A DNA stretch of 64,000 bases from contig NC_087066.1 of assembly GCF_963678635.1 (NCBI RefSeq), positions 3,846,485 through 3,910,484 of the forward strand, written 5' to 3'. This stretch comes from Symsagittifera roscoffensis. Lineage: Eukaryota > Xenacoelomorpha > Acoela > Convolutidae. Positions within the stretch are counted from its first letter, which is position 1. Each line of letters opens with the position of its first letter. Under the pieces are notes generated by a model that was given only the letters and a program-made list of their open reading frames with translations, did not search any database and was not told the DNA's origin. Below, one piece after another: positions 20,223-31,794 of the stretch. The position numbers were made by a program, and so were the translations under genes.

Positions 20223-23200
20223 CTAAAATAAACAGCAAAAATTTCTACTTTTTTCAAAATAATAAATTATATATGCCAGTTACGAATTTTTTTTTACGAG
20301 AATACCATATCCGCTAATTCAGAAGCATTTTAGAAGGAGCGTTGGCAAAGGTGCTAAGGTCTAAGCCTTTGAGGCAAAAGGTCGATCACACAAGAATCAT
20401 TGCTCGTTTCCTGTAAGTGAGGCGACCATTCTCAGCCCAGGAAAATAACCAAAAACTCTTTAGAAGGGACAAATGCGGTCCTCCATAAAGAGCTGAACAG
20501 CTGGTTTGAAAAGTTGCTTTGTCCTTAAATGTTTCGAAAGATGATTCAAAATGTTGGATTGCTGCGAATCTGCATCAACGACCGTCAGTCTGCTTTTGTA
20601 GGAATTAAGGAAGACACATAAGTTGACACTAACCAGATATGTGGTCGAGTGGTACACAGAGCATGCTCTGGAAGAAGCCACAGACGGGGATGGCGTCAGA
20701 GGTGACCTTGTCGTATCCGAGGGGGGTGCAGCTACACTCACTGTTGCTCACTTTGCGCATACACTCTGCCACACACGCATACTGCGAGTAGGAATCCCAG
20801 AACTAAACATAAGTAAGAAAACTATTAATTTTAAGAATTTTTGTAAAAGTCTTGTTAACTTCTGGCCATATTTGAGTCAATTTTTTTTTCGAAATACCGC
20901 CCTGCCAAAACTTTCCTGAAGCAATAATAAAGCAATAACTAAAAGTTACAAAAGCAAAAAACTGATATCAATCCAACGCTGAAAAAAACGGGAAGAATTT
21001 TTAGTATGCATCGATCTCTCTAGACAATTAATGTTGCGTATATTTTAAAAGGGAAAACCAAAAAATTTTGATCTTAGAAAAAATATGGTTGTTCAAATAC
21101 AACTATTTTAAAAAATTGGAATTTTTTCACAAATCGGGAACCGTTATTTATAAATTTTTTTGCAAAGTGCAGTGGTGTGCGCAAAACTTAATTAATGGGC
21201 GGTTTTTCGGAAAAACAGGACCAGCCATTGCAGATTTTTGACCTCTGTCTAAACACTAGATTTTTCAGATAAAAGCAGCATTAAGGAGCGTTTTTGTGAG
21301 AAGTTTTGACCAAAAACTTGCATACTGTCGACGAGATTTGACAGCAAGCTGAGAGTATATTGGTAGCCAAGGCAGCTCTGGAAATTTGGAATTTGTCGGT
21401 CAAAGAATGGATGTCGTAATGTATATCAAAAAAGAGTTCTAGGGGTTCTTTTTAAAAATTTCAAAAATAGAATTGAAGAGCGGAACGAACCTCTCATCAA
21501 AAAAGCGTAGAACTTAATAATTGTCCTGCTATAGCAGATAGAAATTTACTTTCCTCTAAGACTTTTCCAGCATCTTCGTGGCCGACGCAGTTTGATCTGT
21601 CGGCTCGATTGTCGTATTCGTGTTGCTCCACTGAAATGTCGTAATGATATCCTGGAGATATTTTCAGATTCATCATGTCTGCTTCCACTACCAGAGGCTC
21701 GTCCGGGGATACCAGCAAAATCTGGAAGTTGAGGTCATTGAATATGCCTGAAACGCATCCAGAAACACGTTAACGTCCGGGATTCCGAAAATTTTACTTT
21801 TCATGGAAAGAATTCTGAGAAAAGTTTAGTTAAAAAAATTAGGTAAAATTTAGAAAAAATCAGTTATTAGATATTAGAAAAAAAAGTTACAGGAGTTTGC
21901 ATTGTGTGGGTCGACCATTAGGAGGAGAGTGAGTGTGTCCCATGGCCCAGTGGAGTGTCTGTCTCTTGAGTTGAGTCTGTGACATCTGCCCCAGGAGGAG
22001 GAGAAGGCGTCCCAATCCACTCCTTTTCTCAAACAGCTCCCTCCTAAACAAATCACATTTGAAAAACAAGGGTAGCCGGTTATCATGGAAATAGCACAGA
22101 ATGTTCCGACCATAGTCTCAACAAAAATACCACATTTTTTCTAATAAGAGTCGTTTTTTTCTGTGGGGTGTAATAAAAAGATTTGAACGAAAAGACAGCA
22201 AGTTAAGTATATTCGACAGTCAAATTCGATTGCGCCAATTGGAATCAGTTTTTTTAGAAAAAGACTGATAAAACGAAAAAAAAAAATTAATAAAAAAAAT
22301 CATAATTTTTTCTTTTTTTTGCACTTTTTGAAAACTTTCAAAAACTAGCGTGGCTCGATTAAAACTAAGTTTCCACGGGTTAAAATAATTTAAAATAAGC
22401 TATTGTAAACATGCACGCTGACCTTTTTAGCTGGAAATTGAACCAAAAATCACAAATTTCAAACCGGTTTTTCTCGACACTGAGAACTTTTTGATATCCT
22501 TCGAATCACGACTGAAAGGACTTTAATATGATATTTAACTAGACCTATTCCGATGCTTATTTGTGGTATCTGATTATGCGTGGAAAACAAAAAGAAAGAA
22601 GAAAAAACTAAAACAGTCGAATACAAAGTTTCTCAGCGTTTTTCAAATAGTCAGAACAATAACAATCGCATCTCATATAAAACAGTAAAGGTAAAATCAC
22701 CAAATGAAATGACGAAGCTACTTGCACAGCGACCGGCTTATTTTTCTATTTGTGTTATCGTGAATACGAACAGTTTTAGGCAGGGTTGGATCTAAGATTT
22801 TCTCAAGGGGTGCGGATTTTCAAAAGTATTTCAAAAAATCTGTCAAATTTTTTTTCTAGGTCGAACGAATTTATTTTCCGAGCTCTCCCGAAGCACTAAA
22901 AAGATCCTGTTGTTGTTAAGTTTTCTGAACCGCAGGAAGAATTTTATAAAACTTTAGGGTCCGTCACCAAATTTTAGAAAAATTTTAAGGTCAGTCAGTC
23001 AAAAATGGATATCTCAAAATAGTGGTACAAAGATGGCACCCTTTGGCTCGGCAGGGGGTCGAGTTCCTGAGGGAGGAGGGAGGTCCCCTCTAAATCGGCC
23101 TCTGGTTTTAGGGTTCATAGACCTTAAAATAAACTGATTTGTGTTAAATTTTGCTCTGTGGGCGATGATTTTTCTTTATTATGACGCTACAAAAAAGGCG

Positions 23201-26200
23201 TTATGTCAGTCTCTAACCTCTCCATGTGCAAGCCAGGAACAAATCTTCAAACTCCACTTCAAAAGCAGACCAAAACAAGTCCGACTGCTGAACGGCCAAG
23301 CTGGTTGGGTCAAAATGGTTCTCAGATATGTAGAGAAATGTCTGCTCCATCGAACTCTGAATGCCTGAAGAAAGCAACAAAACAGAATTTTTTTGAGAAA
23401 ATACTAAAATTTAGAAGGCTAATTGAACTTATCAGACTAGAAATTGGCTTTAGTTTATCTCCAAATTGACCCACAGTTTTGACCCAGCAGTTGAGGTGCT
23501 GAAAAATTGGTTCCTAAGTTCGCTAAGAAACACTATTTTTTGATATGGTGAAAATTTTTTCGCAATCATTTTAGCTTTTGTAATTGAGTTTTCGACTTTA
23601 AATTGATTTGTCAGGTTAACCTGAGCACGCACTGGAACACTCGAATGTTCCAAATTCCGAAAAACTTGATTGATTTTGAAATGGTTTGAATGCGGTTTTT
23701 GACGTTGAAGTTGTTACTACCGTTCAGTAACATGATCTAGCTTTTGTCCAGTAAAAAATTCTTGGCAAAAATAAGAACGCATGATTTCAGTTTGGATTGA
23801 TTTATGGCGCGGATGATCTCATTGTCTACGCTCAGACACTCTTCAAAAAATCTGCTGTTATAAGGATTAAGCTTTAAACGTTAGCAACAAACTTTTCCAA
23901 CAAAAATTTTTACAAAACTAGAAGAATTTTTTTTAATTTTGAAGTAATTCCTGAACTTCTTTGTCCCGCAAACAAAACCAAATTTAAAAGATACAATCTG
24001 AGATGCATAGAAAATTAATCGAGCCAGCTGCAAGGTCTCAGTTAAATGGAATGGTTTTTTGCTCTTTTTTTTAAGGAAGTCCTTGGCCTTCGGCATTAAA
24101 AACAGTACGAAGATTAAAAATAGTACGCTCCAGCAATTAGTCCAACTATAAATTTTTGAAATCCTAAAGATTACAAAAATGATGAAAATTAAACACGCCT
24201 CTGTAATTTAGAAACTATGGCATCCATAAAATAAACGGTTACCAATAAATTGCAAAACAAAAATATTCTTTCAATCATAAATAGCGAATAAAAAACTAGC
24301 ATTTCAAAAATAGCAGGTTACTCAGAGTATTTATTTTCTGTTTTTTTTTCTTTTCGCCCGCATTCTTAATGTCTAAATTGTCCAAACTATCATTTTGAAC
24401 TTTAAAATAGACTAAATTACCCGTATCTGGTGATGCCCTGAGAATTTTGATTACCATTTAACCTCTATGAACAGTCTTCGATTTCAAAAAGATGATGAAA
24501 TTTTCATTAAAAAATAATTAGCACGCCTCATTTCAAATTGCAACGTTGCTTGAGCCAAAACTATCGTCGCTTACGCGTAAATAGAACTTACTGTTTTGCG
24601 TGAAATTTCTCGCAAGTCGTACAGATTTTTAAATTTCAAACCCCCATAACTTTCCAAACTTTGATTATAAACAAAGCTTTTACTCTAATTGAAAATCAAG
24701 ACTTCAATTCAAGATAGAGTTTGAAAATTTTATTACAAATGGCTAGTTAACAAGTTAAAATGCGTCTGGAGAACAAAAAACACCAACCTGAGAACAATAA
24801 GTTAAACCGAACAAAAAATAACTGTTACACAATAAATCACAACGTCGATTAATTCAAGTGATATTAAAAAACTCATTTTAAAGGGGTCAATAGTATACTT
24901 CCTTTTGCTTTAAAAGTAATAAAGAAATGTGATATCAAAAAATAGAGAATTTAAAGTTTGCCATATTTTCAGCTCGATACGAAAATAAACTAATTTTTGT
25001 CTTGAAAAAATCACTGGTTCATCACAATTATGTGCTGTTACCTGTTACAAAAACTTTTCATTATGGCAGATAAGGTTATTCATTTGTTCGGCTTTTTGGG
25101 CATATTTAACTTGCAAAACTCTGAAAAAATCTTGTTTCTTTAATTATAGTAATTTTGAATGAGAAATCTTACCACGTTCTGTAAACATAGCGNNNNNNNN
25201 NNNNNNNNNNNNNNNNNNNNNNNNNNNNNNNNNNNNNNNNNNNNNNNNNNNNNNNNNNNNNNNNNNNNNNNNNNNNNNNNNNNNNNNNNNNNNNNNNNNN
25301 NNNNNNNNNNNNNNNNNNNNNNNNNNNNNNNNNNNNNNNNNNNNNNNNNNNNNNNNNNNNNNNNNNNNNNNNNNNNNNNNNNNNNNNNNNNNTGAACGAG
25401 ACAAAAATCATATTAGATATAAAAATAATCTCAAAAAGAACTAATGGATCTATCAACAGGAAAAAAAAACTTAAGAAAAGTTTTTTGTTCAAACCTAAGT
25501 TTCTGTTTAGCTATAACTTTTCTCAGCTTCTTACAGATCTCTTACAACTATTGCTTCTTACAGATCTCTTTCTCCAATTTGTTTTTTGGAAATCTGTTTT
25601 ATTTTATTTGTTTGCTGCGTTCGTTTAGCTTCACAGGTTTTCTGGTATAGATAAACTGCCTACCAATTTTATGAGACTTGAGAGGTAGATCTTGAGCATG
25701 ATCATTTTTTCTGCTGAAGTAGCACACTTTGATTCCCCAATTAATTTGTCTGTTCATTCTCTTAATTTCAGTCATGGGTAGATTCCGATAAAAGTTGAAC
25801 TGAAAGAGAAATGTGACAAAACTTATGACCTGAAAAGCATAATTCTTGTTTTCTAATGGTAACATATGTCGAACGCAGTGTTTTGACCTAATTCCAACAG
25901 CCATTTTGCTTCAAATTGTTTAAACATTATTAACGTTTATTCAATTTAGCTGAAAAAGTAAGATGTTTGTCCACAAAAATTCCAACATACCTGGCATGTT
26001 CTTTTGCGGGTATTGTTTCTCCTCTATAAACATTTTTTTTCTAAACTATCTCTTCCCCAAAGACAAAAAGTTCCGTTTAATCAACATTAAAGACAAGTTT
26101 GTTTTCATTCAAATATTCATGTACTTTTTCTAGTGCGTCGAGCATTGAGACTCCTAAGTCGCTAATTGAGTCTCCTGTACATAAGATGTTTTGTTTAATT

Positions 26201-27010
26201 TTGATGAAATTTGAAAGAAACATTGTTTTAATTGTTTTTTTTTCACCAGGCAGGGTCTAAATTTTATCATGGGCGTTTCTTTCTATGAAAAATCAAGTCC
26301 ACGCTTTGAGACGACTGTATATCCTACTAATCCTGCGATGGCTAGAAGTCCCAGACAGTCGAAAGTAATTTAATTAACTAGAAGCATAGTTATTTGTTAA
26401 GTCGTTTAACCAGATAATTTCGACAAATCAGATGTTCAACTCAATCAAATTCTTTACTACCAACCTCCCCACACAATGAAAACAAGGTGACAAGTGGAAG
26501 AGTGAATTGAATTGGGGCAAAAAAAACATGAAAAAATCAGTAACTGACAATATTGGTCCAGAAGATCGCTAGTTTGGTCCACCGCAAATTTCTGGTTTGT
26601 TTCCTCTAAGAACTGGGAAGTTTCAAATGCACGTGAAATATTTTTCTGCATAGACTGTCGTACTATTCCGAAGAATGGGTTGAAAGCCAGCGACCCAACT
26701 AGCAGCATTTCATCTTTGATTGAATCTGGAAACGGATATTTCATTTCATCGTTGTCGGGATTCGCTGTGCAAATGACGATTTGCGGAAGCCGAAGTTGCG
26801 CATTCCTCACGAGTCGAGTGTCGGTTACTGTCGGTTTTTTCACAACAATTTCATCGTAAGCGGATGTTGTTAAGCTGAGACACACACAGTTTGCTGTTTT
26901 AACTAGACATAACCAGATTAGTCTAGATCTCCAAATTCTCCAATCATTTGTTATGTACTGAATACCATCGAAAGAACTTGAGAGGAAAACTGCAGAATTG
27001 TTTTAAAAAT
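19843..27010 (-). CDS. DEG/ENaC channel gene, copy A
   Basis: Exons on the minus strand are E1 about 27010-26560, E2 23364-23218, E3 22043-21891, E4 21747-21550, E5 20802-20634 and E6 20222-19843. They give the family order: TM1 region, post-TM1 LPQIVIC motif, finger region with FEDLFLACTWRG, Cys-rich palm, and TM2 with GASLFS. Splice phases agree for E2-E3-E4 and E5-E6; the E4/E5 junction needs a weaker donor. The product would be a trimeric cation channel subunit at the plasma membrane, like ASIC or pickpocket proteins; the gating stimulus cannot be told. E1 has a one-base frame loss and a charged TM1, and a 200-N gap probably hides an exon. It is uncertain whether this copy still makes a channel. 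Confidence 0.82.
20634..20802 (-). CDS. Copy A exon 5: Cys-rich palm
   Basis: The acceptor is TATGTTTAG and the donor CTG/GTTAGT, leaving phase 1 to join exon 6. The frame reads FWDSYSQYACVAEC, then ECSCTPLGY and PVCGFFQSMLC. It corresponds to the D/E-x-YSxxAC segment of ASICs. Confidence 0.9.
21550..21747 (-). CDS. Copy A exon 4: palm, SPGYHYDIS segment
   Basis: The acceptor is TTTCAG/GC, and a split Cys codon joins exon 3. The frame reads FNDLNFQILLVSPDEP and LKISPGYHYDISVEQ, the place of the PG-x motif in ASIC and pickpocket proteins. The obvious donor GTAAAT gives phase 1, while exon 5 needs phase 0. GTCTTA 13 bases earlier would fit the phase but is weak. Confidence 0.85.
21891..22043 (-). 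CDS. Copy A exon 3: finger, GSC...WGRCH segment
   Basis: The acceptor is TTTGTTTAG and the donor T/GTAACT. The split Gly codon with exon 2 yields WRGGSC, matching the WNG-x-C and FRG-x-C motif of the family. SSSWGRCHRLN matches the YG-x-CYTFN motif. Confidence 0.9.
22060..22760 (-). repeat. R2 repeat copy in the intron between exons 3 and 2 of copy A
   Basis: The conserved end segment GGTCGGAACATTCTGTGC reads on the minus strand at about 22085-22112. A second, plus-oriented relative (TTGCACAGCGACCGGCTTA) lies at 22729-22748, so the ends are roughly inverted. The GTCGAGAAAAACCGG block is near 22480. Confidence 0.7.
22781..23104 (+). mobile_element. R3 hAT-like MITE with 8-bp target duplication
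   Basis: The element begins CAGGGTTGGATCTAAG and ends CTAAATCGGCCTCTG, imperfect inverted ends of the CAGTGGCGGATC type. GTTTTAGG flanks it on both sides (22773-22780 and 23105-23112). Eight-bp duplications and CA-G-type ends are typical of hAT transposons. At 324 bp with no frame, it is non-autonomous. Confidence 0.85.
23218..23364 (-). CDS. Copy A exon 2: FEDLFLACTWRG segment
   Basis: The acceptor is CTTTCTTCAG/GC and the donor AGAG/GTTAGA. The frame reads GIQSSMEQTFLYISEN and ends VEFEDLFLACTWRG. The ED-x-x-x-x-C pattern marks the start of the finger region in ASIC and pickpocket channels. The exon needs one base from an upstream exon (entry phase 1). Confidence 0.88.
23470..23851 (-). 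other. Possible extra exons of copy A, unresolved
   Basis: Two open stretches are kept in copies A and B: 23851-23750 (FEECLSVDNEIIRAINQSK, entry phase matching the end of exon 1) and about 23612-23470 (after acceptor GTGCTCAG). Neither gives an exit phase that fits exon 2, and their donors are poor. They may be real but alternative, or fossil first exons. Confidence 0.4.
23880..25142. other. Intronic; worn R1-like block near 24540-24803
   Basis: The block has CGTCGCTTACGCGTAAATAG and a GCGTCTGGAGAACAAAAAA segment, a decayed R1 relative. The match to the second unit ends at 24803 (37251 there). No frame of interest is seen. Confidence 0.6.
25165..25192 (-). CDS. Exon of copy A cut by the sequence gap (candidate)
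   Basis: On the minus strand the sequence leaving the gap reads AMFTER and then a strong donor CGTG/GTAAGA. The phase is 1, exactly what exon 2 needs, giving a split Gly before IQSSME. Only the last 20 or so bases are visible; the rest would lie in the run of N. Confidence 0.45.
25193..25392. other. Assembly gap of 200 N
   Basis: Exactly 200 N are present, a common placeholder size, so the true length is unknown. Confidence 0.98.
25393..26455. other. Intronic, no gene recognised
   Basis: Open frames at 25444-25650 (plus) and 25599-25904 (minus) overlap, are AT-driven and show no known domain. Around 26230-26340 the sequence is less AT-rich but has no clear frame. Confidence 0.45.
26560..27010 (-). 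CDS. Copy A exon 1: TM1 and outer domain start, frameshifted
   Basis: The frame holds FDGIQYITNDWRIWRS, a TM1 area, VTDTRLVRNAQLRLPQIVIC and MLLVGSLAFNPFFG. Compared with 15591-15460, one base is missing before FDGIQYI, so the upstream ETIFKTIL segment is in another frame. TM1 contains Arg and Lys where copy B is hydrophobic. A donor CA/GTTACT near 26550 has the same phase as the likely one in copy B. Confidence 0.75.
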
Positions 27011-27379
27011 GGTTTCACGGGTTTATGTTTTGATTTTTCATCGTGGTTGAAAGAGATCATTGACGCAAACCTGAATTGGCATTGTGATGGCCGCCCCGAA
27101 TTTTTTTTTATACAGGATGATTAATTGATGAATCAATCAAAATCAAACAGTTTGCTGTTAAGTTTGTTTTCGTTTCATTTTTTTTCAAGGGGCAAAGTTC
27201 CCTGTAATAAGTAATGGCTCCGATTACGTTTTTAAATTTCTTCATTTTTGACAAAATAAAAAAAATCTGTATTAAAAACTTACAATTTGAAAAAAATCAA
27301 TTTGCATTCTATTTTTGAGAAAAAATCGAAGCAACATAACATAAAAAACATAAGCTGCAGAAATCATTTAAAACATTTT

Positions 27380-27575
27380 CAATTGTTTTTTGAAAATGTA
27401 TGAAAATTGTATGATAAACATTTTCTCCATAGATTTGATGTATGGAATTGTATGATGAGGATTTTTGACAATATGTTTATCATCATACAATCCTCATCAT
27501 ACAACTCCATACATCAAATCTATGGAGAGAACGTTTATCTTACAATTTTCATACATTTTTAAAAAACAATTGAAA
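27380..27575. repeat. R4 long hairpin (copy 2)
   Basis: It has the same arms as 15129-15312, including GTATGATAAACATTTTCTCC on the left and GTTTATCTTACAATTTTCAT on the right. It lies at the matching place in the second unit. Confidence 0.85.
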
Positions 27576-27744
27576 ATTTTTTTGATGATTTCTGCGGCTT
27601 GTGATTTTTTGCTTTGTTGCTTCGATGTTTTCTCAAAATAAAATGAAATTGATTTTTTTTTCAAATGAAAATTTTTAATACATATTTTTTTACTTTGTCT
27701 AAAAAATTAAGAAAAAAAACATAACCAGATCAGTGTAGATCTCC

Positions 27745-27870
27745 AATTTCTCCAAGCGTTTGATATGTACTGAATACCATCGAAAATAATTTGAGATGGA
27801 AAACTGCAGAATTATTTTAAAATAGTTTCACGGTTTTCAGTTTTATTTTCCATCTTAGTTGAAAGAGATA
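27745..27870 (-). pseudogene. DEG/ENaC first-exon fragment, second unit
   Basis: The minus strand carries the ATTCAGTACATATCAAACGC block (GIQYISNA) and flanking sequence like 15460-15591, but the frame is disturbed upstream. The match ends at the same point inside TM1, so both fragments share one truncation. Confidence 0.65.
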
Positions 27871-28189
27871 ATTAACGCAAAACTGAATTGGCATTGTGAT
27901 GGCCGCCCCGAAATTTTATTTTTTACAGGATGATTAATTGATGAATCAATCAAAATCAAACAGTTTGCTGTTAAGTTTGTTATTGTTTCATTTTTTCAAG
28001 GGCCAAAGTTCCCTGTAATAAGTAATTGCTCCGATTACGTTTTTAAATTTCTTCATTTTTGACAAAATAAAAAAATCTGTATTAAAAATTTACATTTTGA
28101 AAAAAGTCAAATTGCATTTTATTTTGAGGAAAAATTGAAGCAGCTAAAAACAACTCAATTGATCCGTATTGATCACCATACTCCTAAAA

Positions 28190-29130
28190 TGCTCATCATA
28201 CATTTCCAAACAACAAAAACTCCTTATCATACATTTCCATAGAACAAAAATCCTCATCATACAATTCCATACATTAAATCTATGGGGAAAATGTTTATCA
28301 TACAATTTTCATACATTTTCACAAAACGATTGAAAATTTTTAAATGAATTCTGCGGCTTTTTGGGATCATTTGAACGGACTGTTGACGGAAAAAACTGGC
28401 TTCAATTTTTTTTGAAAATATAAGCTTACCATACAGTTTCCATATATGAAAGAGTTGAGGAGAAGATTTCTTGCAGAAAATTAAGAGACTGAGGTTGCAT
28501 CTTCTAAAAAAAATTTCTCAGGTTCTTCTCTGTCCAGAGGTTGCACGGCTTATAAGATGAGCTATAATGTAATTTGTGCCTCATTTGAAAAAAAAAATTG
28601 GAAAACTATTTGTCATACCATTTCCAGTTATGACAAAATGTTAATCATACAATTTCCATTTATGGGAAAATGTTTATTAAAGAGATTTCATACAATTTTC
28701 TGTATGCATGAAATTGTATGGAATTTTATGGCAAGAAATATATCATTTATGAGAATTGTATGATAAACATTTTTGGTCAACCATGTGAAACATTGCAACA
28801 AAATCAGAAGCAAAACTGCTTCTATCAGGGAGACGTTCTGAATGTTCCAAATGTTGACAAAGGTTTTCAAAATATCTTTTCGAACCCAATTAAAACTAAA
28901 ATTGATCTGTTTTGAATATATATAACTAATTTTTAAACAAATTAGCGTGCCTCAACTTATGTAAATTTTGGTTTCGAGCTTTTCGTCAGAGATGCTACGC
29001 TCTAATTTCAATAATAAGCCATTTTTTCCCAAATTAAACAATTATCCTGGCCTACTTGGCAGTTTTCATGCCCCTATATTTTATGAAGTATGGTTCCGAG
29101 CAATTTTTCTGTTAATTTGTTTTTGAGCGC
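28190..29130. repeat. R4-related remnants and duplicated filler
   Basis: This matches 15930-16715 of the first unit. The open frames at 28557-28915 are diverged from their counterparts and are not supported as coding. Confidence 0.55.
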
Positions 29131-29139
29131 AGGATATTG

Positions 29140-29455
29140 AGATGATTGCTAGGGGGTGAACGTTTCCTTTTCAATGGTTCGACCCCCTGCTGACCCACAG
29201 GGCCCACTTTTTGTACTATTTAAGCCCTACAATTTTGGCTGACGAACTCGAATTTTTTTCTTAAGGCGACTTTTTTCTTAAGGCAACAAAATATACTATA
29301 TTTGAGAGTAAAGCGCTGAAAAGAAAAACTCCTTTTTGGTTGGTCACAGTTTTTCAAAAAATTGCCAAAAAATCCTTTTGCGTTTTGCCCGCGGTGCAGA
29401 AAATTTGCTCTAACTAAGACTTTTGTTGTAATTTGTGAGAGCTCGGATGCGCTTC
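29140..29455 (-). repeat. R3 hAT-like MITE copy
   Basis: This is the counterpart of 16720-17040, with the GCCCGCGGTGCAGAAAATTT and GAGAGCTCGGATGC blocks. Confidence 0.7.
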
Positions 29456-30194
29456 TTTCGGAAGCAGTAATTTTTGAAATCATTCGAATTTTTTCAATTG
29501 GCTCTGCAATGTTCTGCTGCGTTTTTAACTGTCCTAAAATACCGAAAAATTTAAACAGACAAACTATGTGGATCCGAATAGAAGCACAAAAGTAGGTTTC
29601 CGATGAATGGAACAAAATTGAATTGAAAAAAAACTTCAATACTAATTTTTTCCAGCAACTGGAATCTTTCAGATGAAAAATGATAACTTTGCAGGCCAAT
29701 TTTTGAAAAACGTTCGCTGGAGAGAAAAAAAATTGTATTTTGTTTTTCTTCTAGCATTTTGTAACTATAATTTATTCAAGTGTTTTATCGCAGTGAAAAC
29801 TGATCAGAAAAATTTCACGAAAAAATGTTGTGGTTTATGCTAAAAGTTTTAATGTATGGAAATTAACCTGGACAGTTAACATGCCAAAAATGTCTGAAAT
29901 TCAACCCAAAGAAAAACCCCACGAATACAAACACTCCGTAACCTTCTTTGAAAGTCCAAACTGGGTTACCGTAAACTTCGATAAGACCGACAGTATGAGC
30001 TTTTAAAATTGATCAGAAAAACATCTCTAAACCAAACAAAAAATTTGTTTTTCAGTTTCAAATAATGACTTTTTCTATTTCTTCTAAATCTGCAGCTTAT
30101 TTAAGTTATGACTTTCTATCATGATCAAAAGCAAGAACAAATATGCTGTTCAGCTGATTTGGAAGAATCGCTGTTGAGCATCTACTGCAGATTT

Positions 30195-30835
30195 AAATGA
30201 AATTTTTCTGATTATTGTTCCGACCATTGAAAATGGGGAGGAATTTTGTGTTCGGGTGTGTTTTAACTTTTTTTGCTTTTCACGCGGAATAAGCAAGCAC
30301 AAAAAATCACCAGACTAGGATGAGTAATATATCATTTTGAAGCCCTTTCAGTCATGCTTTCAACGACTGTAACCTTTTTTCAAAAAAGTGTCGAGAAAAC
30401 CCGGTTTGAAATTTTTGATTTTTTGTTTAAATTCTAGCAAGTAAAGTCAGCGAACAGTATGCTTAATTAAGTCACCTACATTGGCTTAATCATACTTAAA
30501 TTTAGTTTTACTCGCGTAAGGTCGGTTTTTGGAGTTTTTAAATGCATATTTGAGAATCAAAAACTGCAAAAGTTCCAAGAATTCTGCAAACAAAAAATTG
30601 AAAAATAAAGAATATTTTTTTTTCGGTTTTTTAATTCTTGTTTTTTTGGCTTTTTGCCCAATTTTCCCATTTAACTATGCCTATGTTCTAATTTTTTGTT
30701 TGATTACTTTTATCGCACCACCCAGAAAAACAAACACTAATTTAGAAAAAAAGTTTGTGTATTTTGTTAAGACTATTGTCGGAGCATTCTGTGAGGCTTA
30801 CACAGTAACCAGCTATCTTTGTTTTTATTAAAATT
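30195..30835 (+). repeat. R2 repeat copy
   Basis: This is the counterpart of 17690-18320. It ends ATTGTCGGAGCATTCTGTGA, then TACACAGTAACCAGCTATC. Confidence 0.75.
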
Positions 30836-31794
30836 CGGTTCTTCAACAGCCGACTTTTAGCAAGAGCGATAGTGGGTTTCAAAACATGAATCTTTTTATT
30901 ATCATGATTTAATAAAAAATTTTATTATGATTATTATTTAATGAAGAAGTGGTGACCGTAGCCACATCACCATTTGCTTTTTGGAAATTAAATTTAACAA
31001 AAATCGGACTAAATAAATTTTCGTGGCTTCTAAAAAAAGACATTTTTGTAGCGGGATCATTCGAGTTATCAATAATTTGAAAACAAGGTTAGAGCGACAT
31101 GAAACTTTTATTCGTTTGTATGTCTTTGTTTATGACAAAAAGCATACAATTTTCGGATTTTCTGGACTTTTTTATGAGTGTTTTTATGAGACTTTTTTGT
31201 TCCAACATTTGTTTTCATCCCCTTGATATTTCAATGAAATCTGATTCAAATGAAATTATAAATAGTTCGACACGCTCCTAATTAAAGCACCTACAATTTG
31301 TATAGTTTTATATTTTAAACGTATCATTTTTCTTTATGGATACATAGAGGTTATCGTTTGCCAGCTTGACGATACTAGATCAAAAGTGATTTAATTGGGC
31401 AATTTGAAAAAATTTCACAGATAACTTTTTGTGGACGAGCTTCAATTAAAATTAATATAATATGCTCCCGAAAATACTGGATTTTTGTTAAATTTTCAAA
31501 TTTAAGGCGAGCCTTTTTTCTTTTTTTTTTCATTTTAAAGAATATCGAATAAAAATACTTGTATTTTGGGATTCTGAAAAACAATGAGGTATCATGAAAG
31601 AGCCCGTAAATTGTCAGTAAGATTGCACCACTCCTGTTTTTGTTTCTAACTTTTTTCAGCAACTGGACTGTTTCAGATAAAAAATGATAACTTTGCCAGC
31701 CAATCTTTTTAAAAACGTTTGCTGAAAACGTTTTCCAAGAATCCTGCGAAAAAATTTTACAAAATTAAGAAAAACTTTTTCGGTTTTTTTAATG

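Larger units (their letters stand above)
27070..28145. repeat. Local tandem pair of about 820 bp
   Basis: Blocks 27070-27345 and 27885-28145 are near copies, and each follows a first-exon fragment. The same pattern occurs once at 15460-15890. Confidence 0.7.

Noticed and set aside
20460-20741. 93-codon minus frame and 98-codon plus frame over exon 5
   Set aside because: Both are shadows of channel exon 5 in other frames.
29220-29699. 159-codon minus-strand frame
   Set aside because: It overlaps the R3 repeat, is AT-driven, and is not kept open at the matching place in the first unit.
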